Numbered from the stretch's first letter, positions 48,558 to 58,182 are shown. The stretch: 64,000 nt of DNA from an uncultured Modestobacter sp. (GCF_947486615.1 NZ_CANKUD010000001.1:372001-436000); one strand, 5' to 3'. A program made the numbers and translations. Notes: a model not told the origin generated them from the letters alone.

Positions 48558-51302
48558 TCAGCGCCGGACGTCGATGGTGACCGATGTCGTGGCGCTCACC
48601 GCCGCCCCGCGGCTGTCGGTCATCGACAGCGTGCAGTCGAACGCGGCGGCGCCGGTCTCCGTGGGGCGGGCCCGCAGGCTGACGTTGCCGTTCTGCCCGG
48701 CCGGGTAGTCGCGGTTGGCGACCTGTCGGGCCGACCCGGGCGCCAGCTCCAGCGTCATCGCCGGACCCGACGTCTGGGTGCAGGCGTACCCGAACGAGTC
48801 GCCCAGCAGCACGCCCGTGCCCCGGTTGCCGAACTGCACCACCAGCTGCACGGTCTGCTTCACGTTGGCCCGCACCACCGGCCCGTTGTTGATCTGCTGG
48901 TACAGCCGGGTCCCGGTCGGCGGTGCGGTGACCACCACGTCGAAGGTGACCGGGTTCGACCGGTTGCCGGCCGAGTCGGTGGCCGTGCAGCTGACCTGGG
49001 TGGTGCCGATCGGGAACACCGTCCAGGGCCGCGGGCTGCAGGTGGGGGTGACCCGCCCGTCCCGGGTGTCCCCGGCCTGCGGCAGCGGGTAGCGCACCAG
49101 CGCACCGGCGGTGCTGGTGGCGGTGGCGCGCACCGGGTCCTGCGCGGCGATCCGCGGCGGGAGCACGTCGGCCGGCCGCGGGGCGAGCTGCGTCGGGTCG
49201 ACGATGCCCCAGTAGGCGGGCATGACCTGCAGGTCGTCGTCGAAGGGCAGCGGCGACTCCCACGGCCGGGCCGCCGGCCAGGTGCGCAGCCAGCTGCGGC
49301 CGTTGCTGATCCCCCAGAAGGTCACCGCCTCGATCGAGTCCGAGTGGCCCCGCAGCATGTCGAACAGGTCCCGGTAGTAGTACCCGAGCTCGGTCTCCGC
49401 GGCGTCCTGGTCGGCCATCGCCGGGGAGTGCTGGGGCACGGTGCCGTTGCTCACGTCGGCACCGTTGTTCTCCTTCGAGTCGCTGACGTCCAGCTCGGTG
49501 ATCGCCTGCAGCAGCGGCGTCCCGGTCCGGGCGCTGAGCTGCTCGACCGCGGTGAGCGAGTCGTCGAGCCACTGCACCGGGCGGGCGAAGTCGACGTGCG
49601 CCTGGTGGCCGACGCCGTCGATCGGCACCCCGCGCTCGACGAGGGCGGAGACCAGCTCCAGGTAGTCGGCCCGCTTGGCCGGCATCTCGGTGTTGTAGTC
49701 GTTGATGAACAGCGCGGTGTCCGGGAAGTACCGGTCGGCCAGCCGGAACGCCTCGTCGACGAAGCCCTCGCCGAGCACCTGGAACCAGCGGCTGTCCCGC
49801 ATGTCGTGCGGGTTGGCGTTGTCGCCGTCGGCGATGACCTCGTTGACCACGTCCATCGCCCAGATCGGGGAGTCCCCGTCGGGGTAGCGGGCGGCGAGGT
49901 GGTCGGCGATGCCCTTGATGTGCGCCTCCATGCGGGCGCGCAGCAGGGCCTGGTCGGCCGGGGCGTTCGTCAGCGGACGGTCGCCGTCGAGGAAGAACCA
50001 GTCCGGGGTCTGCGAGTGCCAGACCAGCACGTGCCCGTAGACGTCGGTGCCGGTGGCGTCGGCGAAGTCCAGCAGCGCGTCCAGGTCGCCGAAGGTGAAG
50101 GTCCCCTCGGTCGGCTGCACCTCGGCCGGCTTGCCGTCGTTCTCCGGGGTCAACGCGTCGAAGTGCCGCTGCACCAGCTGCGCCGGCCGGCCCACGGTCT
50201 CCCGCTGGTCGATCGCCACGCCGACGTGCTCGAACCCGTCCGCGCCGAGGACGTCCGCGAGCCCGGGCACGTCCTGCAGCGGGGTCTCGGCGAACCCGGC
50301 CAGGGCGAAGTCGTCGATCAGGAAGTCCACACCCGCGTCGCCCTCGACGTAGAGCTGGGCCCGGTCGATCGCCGCGCCGAGGGTGTAGGTGCCGCGCAGC
50401 TCGGTCCAGGCGTCGGCGGTGACCACCGCGCTGGCACCGGCGACGTTGTCGTAGTTCATCGCCGTCCCGCGCTCGCGCTGGACGGACACCCGCAGCGAGG
50501 CCGGGGCCTGGCCGGAGGCGAGCTTCGCCCAGACCGAGACCTGCACCGTCTCCCCCAGCGCCAGTCCGTCGGTGACGTCGACGGCCGGGCCGTGCCAGCC
50601 CTGCGTGCGGCCGGTGGTCAGCAGGCTGGTGGTCCCGCCGTGCGCGTCGCTGGTGGTGGTGGCGACCTGCGCCTCGCCACGGCCGGTCCAGCCCCCGGTG
50701 CCGGACTCGAAGTCGGTGGCCAGGTCGGCGCGGGTGCCCGGCTCGACCGGAGCGGCCGGCTCACCGGTGATGGTGACGTCGTCGACGAAGAACGCCTGGG
50801 TGGCGTCGGGGCTCTCCAGGTAGAGCTCCAGGCCGCTGTTGCTGGTGCCGAACTCGTAGGTGCCGGCGACCCGCGTCCAGGCGCTGTCGGAGACGGCGAC
50901 CTGCCAGGCCACCGTGTCGTAGGCGGTGGCGCCGCCGGTGGGGGTGCGCGCCGCGCTCAGCGTGACGACGTCGGTCTCCGGCTCCGGCGTGGTGTCCGCG
51001 AGCCGCACCCACGCCTCGACCTCCCAGCTGCCGGCCGGCAGCAGCGCGGCGGCGTCCAGCCCCGGGCCGTGCCAGGTGTCGGTGCGCCCGGTGACCGCGA
51101 GGCTCTGCGCACCGCTGCGCGCCTGGGCGGTGCTCGGTGCCAGCTGCGCCGTCCCGCGGCCGGCCCAGCCGGCGGTGTCCTGCTCGAAGTCGGCCGTGTG
51201 CACGGTGGCCGGCGCGGCGGTGGCCGCGGGAGCCGCGACCACCCCCGCGGTGGCGACCATGCCGAGCATCGCTGCTCCGGCTCCCAGACGTCGTCGTCCC
51301 AT
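48558..51302 (-). CDS. Secreted GH10 endo-1,4-beta-xylanase with two CBM4/9-like modules
   Basis: 914 aa. Signal peptide (residues 1-29). Two CBM4_9-like modules at about 32-180 and 193-338, each TDFE..TGGW..RG. The GH10 domain spans about 345-710 with acid/base E488 (MDVVNEV) and nucleophile E603 (ITELDVS), plus VLVWHSQTPDWF and AVTFWGISNGRSWL. A HYR-like module follows (710-800, IGTTQVSCTATDSAGN) and an unrecognised C-terminal beta domain. It degrades xylan outside the cell. The start follows a GGGGAC region; no clear Shine-Dalgarno spacing anomalies. Confidence 0.92.
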   Translation of the reverse strand: MGRRRLGAGAAMLGMVATAGVVAAPAATAAPATVHTADFEQDTAGWAGRGTAQLAPSTAQARSGAQSLAVTGRTDTWHGPGLDAAALLPAGSWEVEAWVRLADTTPEPETDVVTLSAARTPTGGATAYDTVAWQVAVSDSAWTRVAGTYEFGTSNSGLELYLESPDATQAFFVDDVTITGEPAAPVEPGTRADLATDFESGTGGWTGRGEAQVATTTSDAHGGTTSLLTTGRTQGWHGPAVDVTDGLALGETVQVSVWAKLASGQAPASLRVSVQRERGTAMNYDNVAGASAVVTADAWTELRGTYTLGAAIDRAQLYVEGDAGVDFLIDDFALAGFAETPLQDVPGLADVLGADGFEHVGVAIDQRETVGRPAQLVQRHFDALTPENDGKPAEVQPTEGTFTFGDLDALLDFADATGTDVYGHVLVWHSQTPDWFFLDGDRPLTNAPADQALLRARMEAHIKGIADHLAARYPDGDSPIWAMDVVNEVIADGDNANPHDMRDSRWFQVLGEGFVDEAFRLADRYFPDTALFINDYNTEMPAKRADYLELVSALVERGVPIDGVGHQAHVDFARPVQWLDDSLTAVEQLSARTGTPLLQAITELDVSDSKENNGADVSNGTVPQHSPAMADQDAAETELGYYYRDLFDMLRGHSDSIEAVTFWGISNGRSWLRTWPAARPWESPLPFDDDLQVMPAYWGIVDPTQLAPRPADVLPPRIAAQDPVRATATSTAGALVRYPLPQAGDTRDGRVTPTCSPRPWTVFPIGTTQVSCTATDSAGNRSNPVTFDVVVTAPPTGTRLYQQINNGPVVRANVKQTVQLVVQFGNRGTGVLLGDSFGYACTQTSGPAMTLELAPGSARQVANRDYPAGQNGNVSLRARPTETGAAAFDCTLSMTDSRGAAVSATTSVTIDVRR

Positions 51303-51466
51303 GTCCCGTGTCCCCTCGGGTTCGGCTCGCGTAGCGGCTCTGCTGCGTGACCAGCGACTTCCGAGAACTATCGGAAGTCGCCCGGAAGAGTGAACCGCAC
51401 CACACCGACCCGGGTCAACGGCGTCTCGGAACTCGCCCGGGCCGCTTCTCGCGAGCCGCCCCGTCC

Positions 51467-51472
51467 TACGCT
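51467..51472 (+). promoter_or_regulatory. Leaderless -10 of the ABM-like gene
   Basis: TACGCT, 6 nt before GTG 51479, with no ribosome site; this supports the short start over the longer ORF beginning at 51347. Confidence 0.55.
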
Positions 51473-51478
51473 GCGCGG

Positions 51479-51808
51479 GTGATCCTCATCGTGGTGAAGT
51501 GGCCGGTCCGCCCCGAGTTCGACGAGCAGTGGCCCGAGCTGGTCGGGGAGTTCACCGCGGCGGTCCGCGCCGAGCCGGGCAACGTCTTCTTCGAGTGGTC
51601 CCGCAGCGTCGACGAGCCGCACACCTGGGTCCTCGTCGAGGGCTTCACCGACGCGCAGGCCGGTGCGGTGCACACCGCCTCCGACCACTTCCGGAAGGCG
51701 ATCTCGGAGATGCCGGACTGGGTGTCGGCGACGCCGTCGATCATGTACGTCGACTCCCCCGACCTGGCCGGCTGGGGCCCGATGGGCGAGGTCCAGCCCC
51801 GCGGCTGA
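51479..51808 (+). CDS. Antibiotic-biosynthesis-monooxygenase-like protein
   Basis: 109 aa, dimeric alpha-beta barrel of the ABM/YgiN type: VILIVVKWPVRPEF, then EPGNVFFEWSRSVDEPHTWVLVEGF and HTASDHFRKAI. Members are small quinol or polyketide monooxygenases or stress proteins. GTG 51479 is chosen from the leaderless -10 and the start of homology. It precedes pdxY in the same direction. Confidence 0.82.
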   Translation: MILIVVKWPVRPEFDEQWPELVGEFTAAVRAEPGNVFFEWSRSVDEPHTWVLVEGFTDAQAGAVHTASDHFRKAISEMPDWVSATPSIMYVDSPDLAGWGPMGEVQPRG

Positions 51809-51843
51809 CCGGCCGGGGCCGGCGGTGTGCGATGTTCTGCCGC

Positions 51844-52695
51844 ATGGTGAACGTCCTGTCGATCCAGTCCCACGTGGCCTACGGGCACGCCGGCAACGCC
51901 TCGGCGGTGTTCCCGCTGCAGCGGCTGGGCGTCGAGGTCTGGCCGGTGCACACCGTCCAGTTCTCCAACCACACCGGCTACGGCGCCTGGACCGGCCGGG
52001 TGTTCGACGGCCAGGCCGTGGACGAGGTCGTGCAGGGCATCGAGGACCGTGGCGTGCTCGGCAGCTGCGACGCGGTGCTCTCCGGCTACCTCGGTTCGGC
52101 CGACATCGGCCACGCGGTGCTCGGCTCGGTGGCCAAGGTGCGCAGCGCCAACCCGGCGGCGGTCTGGGCCTGCGACCCGGTGATCGGCGACGTCGGCCGC
52201 GGGGTGTTCGTGCGGCCGGGCATCCCGGAGTTCATGCGGGAGGTCGCCGTCCCGGCCGCGGACATCGTCACCCCGAACCACTACGAGCTCGACCTGCTCT
52301 CCGAGACCGAGACCCGGTCGCTGGCCTCGGTCAAGGACGCCGTCGCCGCCGTCCAGGCCCTCGGCCCGCGGGTGGTGCTGATCACCTCGCTGGTCGCCGA
52401 GGACACCCCGGACGACGCCGTCGACCTGCTCGCCTCGGAGGGCGGGCGGCACTTCCGGGTGCGCACTCCGCGGCTGGACCTGTCGGTCAACGGCGCCGGC
52501 GACGCGATCGCGGCGCTGTTCCTGGCGCACTGGCTGGGCACCCGCTCGGCCGCCGACGCCCTCGGCCGGGCCGCCGCCTCGGTCTTCGGGCTGCTGCGGA
52601 TGACCGCGGAGGCATCGTCCCGGGAGATCCTGCTGGTCGCCGCGCAGGACGAGTACGTCTCCCCCACGACCACCTTCGACGTCACCGAGGTCTGA
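51844..52695 (+). CDS. pdxY: Pyridoxal kinase
   Basis: Phosphorylates pyridoxal to PLP (vitamin B6 salvage). 283 aa. Motifs: [19 protein letters not shown] at the N-terminus, [24 protein letters not shown] and the phosphate-transfer [15 protein letters not shown]. All intact. ATG 51844 begins at the conserved NVLSIQS. The UPF0303 gene follows after 2 bp, so they share an operon. Confidence 0.92.
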   Translation: MVNVLSIQSHVAYGHAGNASAVFPLQRLGVEVWPVHTVQFSNHTGYGAWTGRVFDGQAVDEVVQGIEDRGVLGSCDAVLSGYLGSADIGHAVLGSVAKVRSANPAAVWACDPVIGDVGRGVFVRPGIPEFMREVAVPAADIVTPNHYELDLLSETETRSLASVKDAVAAVQALGPRVVLITSLVAEDTPDDAVDLLASEGGRHFRVRTPRLDLSVNGAGDAIAALFLAHWLGTRSAADALGRAAASVFGLLRMTAEASSREILLVAAQDEYVSPTTTFDVTEV

Positions 52696-52697
52696 CC

Positions 52698-53174
52698 ATG
52701 AGCGACTTCCCCACCCTGGCCGAGCTCTCCGCCCAGGAGGAGGAGCTGCAGCTGCGCAGCTTCACCAACGACGACGCCTGGACCCTCGGCTCCGCCTTGG
52801 TCGCCCGCGCCCGGGCGGCCCGGCTGCCGGTGGCGATCGAGGTCTCCCGGCACTCCCACCAGCTCTTCCACGCCGCGCTGACCGGGGCCACCCCGGACAA
52901 CGACACCTGGATCGCCCGCAAGGCCGCCACCGTGCACCGGTTCGGGCACAGCTCGCTCTACGTCGGCCAGCGCTCCCGCGAGGCCGGGACGACGTTCGAG
53001 GAGCAGTTCGGCCTGGACCCCGAGCGCTACGTCGCCCACGGCGGCGGCTTCCCGGTGCTGGTCCGGGACGTCGGCCCGGTGGGGGTCGTGGTCGTCTCCG
53101 GCCTCCCCCAGGTCGAGGACCACGCGATGGTCGTCACCGCCCTGCGCGAGCTGCTCGTCCAGCAGCTGCGCTGA
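52698..53174 (+). CDS. UPF0303-family protein (HbpS/GlcG-like fold)
   Basis: 158 aa, DUF336/UPF0303 family, with VAIEVSRHSHQLFHAALTGATPDNDTW-like core (residues about 50-75) and FPVLVRDVGPVGVVVVSGLPQVEDH. Homologues are small haem- or cobalamin-related binding or housekeeping proteins; function not settled. ATG is 2 bp after pdxY, indicating co-expression. Confidence 0.85.
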   Translation: MSDFPTLAELSAQEEELQLRSFTNDDAWTLGSALVARARAARLPVAIEVSRHSHQLFHAALTGATPDNDTWIARKAATVHRFGHSSLYVGQRSREAGTTFEEQFGLDPERYVAHGGGFPVLVRDVGPVGVVVVSGLPQVEDHAMVVTALRELLVQQLR

Positions 53175-53220
53175 CCTTCGCTGCCGGGTCCTCCTCCTGA
53201 GGGACCGGCCGGGGCGGAAG

Positions 53221-53238
53221 GTCCTCCGCAGGGAGGAC
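53221..53238. promoter_or_regulatory. Inverted repeat upstream of the ABC/two-component operon
   Basis: GTCCTCC-GCAG-GGAGGAC, 7-bp arms, ending 21 bp before the -10 at 53260, where an activator site would lie. A weaker related GGTCC/GGACC pair is at 53187-53206. Candidate binding site of the NarL-type regulator at 56138. Confidence 0.45.
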
Positions 53239-53259
53239 TACGGCACGGCCCGCCGTCCC

Positions 53260-53265
53260 TAGCGT
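53260..53265 (+). promoter_or_regulatory. Leaderless -10 of the ABC operon
   Basis: TAGCGT, 7 nt before GTG 53273, with no Shine-Dalgarno. Confidence 0.6.
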
Positions 53266-53272
53266 CGACGCC

Positions 53273-54187
53273 GTGATCGAGATCCAGGACGTGAGCAAAC
53301 GGCACGGCGACCGCTGGGCGGTGCGGGAGCTCAGCTGCACCGTGCGGCCCGGGCGGGTGACCGGCTTCCTGGGGCCGAACGGCTCCGGGAAGTCCTCGAC
53401 CCTGCGGATGGTGGTCGGCCTGGACTCCCCGACCAGCGGCCGGGTGCTGGTGGAGGGCCGGCGCTACGCCGAGCACCCGGCGCCGCTGACCCGGGTCGGC
53501 GCGCTGCTCGAGGCGCGCGGCGTGCACCCGGGACGCAGCGCCCGGGCCCACCTGCAGGCGCTCGCGGCGACCCACCGGTTCTCCCGCCGCCGGGTCGAGG
53601 AGGTGCTCGAGCTGGTCGGCCTGACCGAGGTCGCGCACCGACGGTCCGGCGGGTTCTCCCTCGGGATGGGCCAGCGGCTGGGCATCGCCGCCGCGCTGCT
53701 CGGCGACCCGGCCACCGTGCTGCTCGACGAACCGGCCAACGGCCTGGACCCCGACGGCGTCCGCTGGCTGCGCGGCCTGCTGCGGCAGCTGGCCGACGAG
53801 GGCCGCACGGTGCTGGTCTCCAGCCACCTGCTGGCCGAGATGGCCGGCACCGCCGATCACGTGGTGGTGCTCGGCCGGGGCAGGCTGCTGGCCGACGCCC
53901 CGCTGGCGGAGCTGCTCGCGTCGGGCGCCCGCCCGGCCGTGCGGGTGCGCAGCCCGCGGGCCCGGGAACTGCGCGACCTGCTGCACGGCCCGGGCGTCGT
54001 GCTCGGCAGCCCGGCCGAGGACGTGCTGCTGGTCGAGGGCGCCTCCGCCGAGCAGGTCGGCGAGGTCGCCCGGGCGCACGGCGTGCCGGTGCACGAGCTG
54101 GTCACCGAGCAGCCGTCCCTGGAGGAGGCGTTCGCGGCCTTGACCGGGGACGCCGTCGAGTTCGACGCTGGCCGGGTGCGCCGGTGA
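53273..54187 (+). CDS. ABC transporter ATP-binding protein
   Basis: 304 aa. Walker A GPNGSGKSS, signature FSLGMGQR, Walker B VLLDEPANGLD and H-loop SSHLLAEM are intact. C-terminal regulatory extension as in ABC-2 exporters (DrrA/NatA-like). GTG 53273; the next gene overlaps by 4 bp. Likely antibiotic or lipid exporter, substrate unknown. Confidence 0.92.
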   Translation: MIEIQDVSKRHGDRWAVRELSCTVRPGRVTGFLGPNGSGKSSTLRMVVGLDSPTSGRVLVEGRRYAEHPAPLTRVGALLEARGVHPGRSARAHLQALAATHRFSRRRVEEVLELVGLTEVAHRRSGGFSLGMGQRLGIAAALLGDPATVLLDEPANGLDPDGVRWLRGLLRQLADEGRTVLVSSHLLAEMAGTADHVVVLGRGRLLADAPLAELLASGARPAVRVRSPRARELRDLLHGPGVVLGSPAEDVLLVEGASAEQVGEVARAHGVPVHELVTEQPSLEEAFAALTGDAVEFDAGRVRR

Positions 54188-54924
54188 CCGCCCCGGGGCC
54201 CGCTGCCGGAGCGTGGTCCGGCGCCGTCCGTTCGGAGTGGGTCAAGCTGCGCAGCCTGCGCTCCACCGTGACCGCCTACGCCGCGATCGCAGCCGTGCTG
54301 GCCGCACTCTGCGGGCTGTGCCTCACCCTGCCCGGCGGTGGCACCGAGGACCCGGTGTTCGCCGCGCTGCTGCTGGCCGAGCTGCTGGTCGCCGGGGTGG
54401 CGGTGCTGGCCGCCGCGGGTGAGTTCAGCGCCGGCACGGCCCGTTCGACCTTCACCGCCGTCCCCCGGCGCACCCCGGTGCTGGTCGGCAAGCTGCTCGC
54501 GCACGGCGGCGCGCTGCTCGCCGTCCTCGCGGTCGCGGCGGTCGCCGGCGGGACGGCGGCCGCGATCGGGGCGCCGGAGGCGGCCGGCAGCCCGCTGGAC
54601 CCGCTGGTCCTGCGGGCGGTCGGTGGGACGGCGCTGACGCTGCTGGGCGTCGTCGTCCTGGGGGTGTCGGCCGGACTGCTCACCCGCTCCCCCGCCGGCG
54701 GGCTGGCCGCGGTGTTCGCGCTGGTCGTGCTGCCGGTCGTGGTGGTCACCGCGCCGGAGGTCACCGCGTACCTGCCCGGCCGCGCGGCGCAGGGGCTGGT
54801 GTTCACCGGAGCTCCTCCCGAGGCGCACCTGCTGCCCGGCGCGGCCGCCGCCGCGGTGCTGGTGGCCTGGGCCGTCGTGGCGGCGATGGCTGCGGCGACG
54901 GTGCTGCGCCGGCGGGACGTCTGA
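54184..54924 (+). CDS. ABC-2 type permease
   Basis: 246 aa with about six hydrophobic helices. The N-terminal VRSEWVKLRSLRSTVTAYAAI and GEFSAGTARSTFTAVPRR are hallmarks of ABC-2 permeases paired with NatA/DrrA ATPases. GTGA overlap with the ATPase; the kinase follows after 2 bp. Confidence 0.9.
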   Translation: MTAPGPAAGAWSGAVRSEWVKLRSLRSTVTAYAAIAAVLAALCGLCLTLPGGGTEDPVFAALLLAELLVAGVAVLAAAGEFSAGTARSTFTAVPRRTPVLVGKLLAHGGALLAVLAVAAVAGGTAAAIGAPEAAGSPLDPLVLRAVGGTALTLLGVVVLGVSAGLLTRSPAGGLAAVFALVVLPVVVVTAPEVTAYLPGRAAQGLVFTGAPPEAHLLPGAAAAAVLVAWAVVAAMAAATVLRRRDV

Positions 54925-54926
54925 GC

Positions 54927-56141
54927 GTGCACGAGGACGACGCCGCCCCACGCTGGACGGCGGCACCGGGCCGGCACCCGTTGCTGGTCGACGCCGGCCT
55001 GGCCCTGCTGCTCTGGGCGCTCGCCACCACGGCGGTCACCACCACCGCGGAGGTGACCTCACCGCTGGGGAACGGGCTGGGCGCGCTGGTCAACCTGGCG
55101 CTGGTGGCCCCGCTGGTCTGGCGCCGCCGGGCACCCCTGGTGACGCTGGCCGCCGTCCTCGTCCTCGCCCTGGTCGTCGTGTCGACGCTGGGCGCCACCG
55201 GCGGGGAGCTCGCCCTGCTGGTCGCGCTGGCCACCGCGGTCGCCGCCTCGCCCAGCTGGCCGGCGGCGGCCGTGCCCGCCGGGCTGGCGACCGTCGGCGT
55301 CCCGGTGCTGGCCGCCGTGGCCGGCGGGGTGCGCAGCCGCGCGGAACTGGTCGCCGCCGGCGCGGCGCTGGTGGCCGCGGTCGCCGTCGGTGCCGCGGGC
55401 CGGCTGGCCCGGGAGCGGCGGACCGTGCTGGCCGAGCGGGCCGCCGAACGCGCCGCCGAGCGGGCCCGGGCGGAGGCCCGGCGCACCGACGAGGCGATCG
55501 CGGCCGAGCGGGCGCGGATCGCCCGCGAGCTGCACGACGTGGTGGCCCACCAGGTGACCGTGATGGTGTCGCTGGCCGACGGCGCCCAGGTGGCGGTGGC
55601 GCACGCACCGGACCGGGCCCGGGCGGTGATGGCTCAGGTGTCGGCCACCGGCCGGGAGGCGCTCGGGGAGCTGCGCGGCCTGCTGGGTGTGCTGTCCGCC
55701 GGCGACCGGCCGGGCGAGGGGCCCGGCGCGGACTCGGCACCCCAGCCGGGGGTCGAGCAGATCGGTGAGCTGGTGCAGCGGGTGCGCGACGCCGGGCTGG
55801 CCGCCGCCCTGCACGTCGAGGGCCGCCCGCAGGAGCTGGACCCGATGGCGCAGCTGACCCTCTACCGGGTCACCCAGGAGGCGCTGACCAACGCCCTGCG
55901 GCACGCCGGCTCGGCCACCCGGGTCGACGTCCGGCTGTGCCGGGACACCGCCGGCGTCGGCCTGGAGGTCGTCGACGACGGCACCGCCGTCCCCGCGGCC
56001 GACGCCGGGCGCGGGCTGCTGGGCATGCGCCAGCGGGCCGCGCTGCACGGGGGCGAGCTGACCGCCGGCCCGGCCGGGGACCGCGGCTGGCGGGTGGCGC
56101 TGCGCCTGCCGGCGGCCGCACCGGCCGGGGTGCGGTCGTGA
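54927..56141 (+). CDS. Sensor histidine kinase (NarL-pair type)
   Basis: 404 aa. About five membrane helices (20-160), then a HisKA_3 domain with phospho-His H203 in ARIARELHDVVAHQVTVMV, an ATPase domain with QEALTNALRHA and the G2 box GRGLLGMRQRAALHGG. Few extracellular residues, as in intramembrane-sensing kinases. GTGA overlap with the response regulator, and a 2-bp gap after the ABC permease, link it to the exporter. Confidence 0.92.
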   Translation: MHEDDAAPRWTAAPGRHPLLVDAGLALLLWALATTAVTTTAEVTSPLGNGLGALVNLALVAPLVWRRRAPLVTLAAVLVLALVVVSTLGATGGELALLVALATAVAASPSWPAAAVPAGLATVGVPVLAAVAGGVRSRAELVAAGAALVAAVAVGAAGRLARERRTVLAERAAERAAERARAEARRTDEAIAAERARIARELHDVVAHQVTVMVSLADGAQVAVAHAPDRARAVMAQVSATGREALGELRGLLGVLSAGDRPGEGPGADSAPQPGVEQIGELVQRVRDAGLAAALHVEGRPQELDPMAQLTLYRVTQEALTNALRHAGSATRVDVRLCRDTAGVGLEVVDDGTAVPAADAGRGLLGMRQRAALHGGELTAGPAGDRGWRVALRLPAAAPAGVRS

Positions 56142-56800
56142 TCCGCTTGCTGCTCGCCGACGACCAGCCGCTGCTGCGCCAGGGCATGACGCTCGTGCTG
56201 GAGGGCGAGCCCGACCTGACCGTGGTCGGCGAGGCGGCCGACGGCGTGCAGGCGGTCGACCGGGCGGTGCGGCTGCGGCCCGACGTCGTCCTGATGGACG
56301 TGCGGATGCCGCGGATGGACGGCATCGAGGCGACCCGCCGGCTGGCCCGGCTCGCCCCGGACGTGCGGGTGCTCATCCTGACCACCTTCGACCTGGACGA
56401 GCACGCCTTCGCCGGGCTGCGCGCCGGGGCCAGCGGCTTCCTGCTCAAGGACGTGCCGCCCGCCGAGCTGGCCGGCGCGGTCCGTGCGGTCGCCCGCGGG
56501 GACGCCGTGGTCGCGCCGGCGCTGACCCGGCGGCTGCTGGACGCCTACGCGCACCGGCTGCCGGCCGGGCTGCCGGCGCGCGGACCGGATCACCCCGCGC
56601 TGGCCGCGCTCACCGACCGGGAGCGCGAGGTGCTGGGCGAGCTGGCCTCCGGGCTGAGCAACGCCGAGATCGCCGCCCGGCTGGTGCTGTCGGAGTCGAC
56701 GGTGAAGACCCACGTGAGCCGGGTGCTGCACAAGCTGCAGCTGCGCGACCGGGTGCAGGCGGTGGTGGTCGCCTACGAGACGGGCCTGGCGCCCCGCTGA
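56138..56800 (+). CDS. Response regulator, NarL/FixJ type
   Basis: 220 aa. Receiver with D54 in VVLMDVRMPRMDG and the conserved Thr/Lys (TTFD, LLKDVPP). LuxR-type HTH at 150-215 (LTDREREVLGELASGLSNAEIAARLVLSESTVKTHVSRVLHKL). GTG 56138 overlaps the kinase. Probably activates the ABC operon. A strong terminator follows. Confidence 0.93.
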   Translation: MIRLLLADDQPLLRQGMTLVLEGEPDLTVVGEAADGVQAVDRAVRLRPDVVLMDVRMPRMDGIEATRRLARLAPDVRVLILTTFDLDEHAFAGLRAGASGFLLKDVPPAELAGAVRAVARGDAVVAPALTRRLLDAYAHRLPAGLPARGPDHPALAALTDREREVLGELASGLSNAEIAARLVLSESTVKTHVSRVLHKLQLRDRVQAVVVAYETGLAPR

Positions 56801-56808
56801 GCCGGGCA

Positions 56809-56845
56809 GTGGCGTCCCGGTGGCCCGCGGCCACCGGGACGCCAC
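56809..56845. terminator. Bidirectional terminator after the response regulator
   Basis: 17-bp perfect stem (56809-56825 with 56829-56845) with a 3-nt CGC loop between convergent genes. Confidence 0.85.
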
Positions 56846-56854
56846 CGGCCGGGG

Positions 56855-57985
56855 TCAGCCGCCGGACGGGGTGAAGGCGCCCTCGCCGACCCGCACCAGC
56901 TCACCCGAGCCGGCCGGCAGGCCGAGGAAGGAGGCGACGCTCCACGCCGAGGCGTAGAGCTCGCCGCCGTCCACGAGCAGCCCGGTCGGCATGGTCACCT
57001 GGGCGGTGCTGCGCTCGCCGTGCCAGGCGATCCGGGTCACCTCGCCGACGCTGGAGAGGTCGAACTCCGGCCCCGGCTCGCCCTCCGGGAAGCCCTCGGC
57101 CACGTTGGACACGTAGACGGTGCCCCGGCGGTCGACGGCGAGCCCGGTGGGCGCGGTCAGGTCGTCGATCACGTGCACCACGGAACCGTGCGGGGTGAGC
57201 ACGTAGACCCGGCCGGCGCCGGGCACCTCGGCGCCCAGGGTGCTGACGTAGATCAGCCCCCAGGGCCCCTCGGTGATCCCGGTGGGCACCGGGTCGCAGC
57301 CGACGGTGCCGGGGTTGTTCGGCGCCTCCGCGCAGCCGGGCACGTCGGTGACCACCGGCGGGACGAAGAACGTCGACACCTCACCGGTGCGCCGGTCCAC
57401 CGACAGCACCGCGTTGGCGCCGGCGTCGGCGACCAGCACCCGCCTGGGCTGGGCGAGCACCGCGTAGGGGTTGGACAGCGTCTCGACCGGTGCGCCGGCA
57501 TCGTCGAACTGGACCTGCCCGTCTGGGTTCTCGGCCAGCTCGTGGGCCAGCAGGTCGATCGTCTGCAGCACCTCCCCGCCCGGCTCGGCGACCACCAGCG
57601 ACGTCGCACCCTCCGGCGGGGGCGGCGTCTCGGCGCCCGGCGCGGCGTCCTCCATCGGCGGGGCCGGCTCACCGGTGGCCACGAACAGCCGGTTGCGGTC
57701 GAAGTCGCCCCCCTGCGGGCTGACCAGCCCGCTCAGCAGGGTCTGCACCTCACCGGTGCGCCGCGAGACGGCGGAGACCTCGCCGCTGTCGGCCTCGGCC
57801 ACCAGCACCCGGTGGCCGCGGTACCCGGTGAGCTGACGCGGGCCGTCCAGCCCGGTCGCGACGGTGGTGACCCCGGCGTCCCCGCCGTGGCCGTGCCCGC
57901 GGTCGCCGGCCTGCGCCGCCGTCGCGGGTGCCACCACCAACGCGGCGCCGGCAACGGCGACCGCGGTCCTCCTGAAGCGCTTCAT
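56855..57985 (-). CDS. Secreted ScyD/ScyE-family beta-propeller-like protein
   Basis: 376 aa from ATG 57985 (AGGAGG upstream). Cleavable signal (MKRFRRTAVAVAGAALVVAPATAAQA), then an NHL/SMP-30-like repeat region (LVAEADSGEVSAVSRRTGEV, VLVADAGANAVLSVDRRTGE, GLAVDRRGTVYVSNVAEG). It matches the ScyD/ScyE family (named for scytonemin-cluster proteins; function unproven elsewhere). Probably extracellular. Confidence 0.85.
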   Translation of the reverse strand: MKRFRRTAVAVAGAALVVAPATAAQAGDRGHGHGGDAGVTTVATGLDGPRQLTGYRGHRVLVAEADSGEVSAVSRRTGEVQTLLSGLVSPQGGDFDRNRLFVATGEPAPPMEDAAPGAETPPPPEGATSLVVAEPGGEVLQTIDLLAHELAENPDGQVQFDDAGAPVETLSNPYAVLAQPRRVLVADAGANAVLSVDRRTGEVSTFFVPPVVTDVPGCAEAPNNPGTVGCDPVPTGITEGPWGLIYVSTLGAEVPGAGRVYVLTPHGSVVHVIDDLTAPTGLAVDRRGTVYVSNVAEGFPEGEPGPEFDLSSVGEVTRIAWHGERSTAQVTMPTGLLVDGGELYASAWSVASFLGLPAGSGELVRVGEGAFTPSGG

Positions 57986-58141
57986 CGAGCTCCTCCTGGA
58001 CAGTCCCCCGTGGCTGTGAACGTGCTGTGGACGCCGGGGACCTTGCTCGCCTGCACGGCCCCGCTTCAACGGGCTCCTGCCCGGCGAGGGCGTGCCGTTG
58101 CAGCCGGTAGCCGGTCGGACGACGCGCCTCCGCGTGTCACC

Positions 58142-58147
58142 TACCGT
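58142..58147 (+). promoter_or_regulatory. Possible -10 of the pentapeptide gene
   Basis: TACCGT, about 36 bp before GTG 58183. Unlike the leaderless cases, a GGAGGA ribosome site lies between. Confidence 0.4.
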
Positions 58148-58182
58148 GGGGGCGCCCGCCCCGACCTCCGGAGGACCACCTC

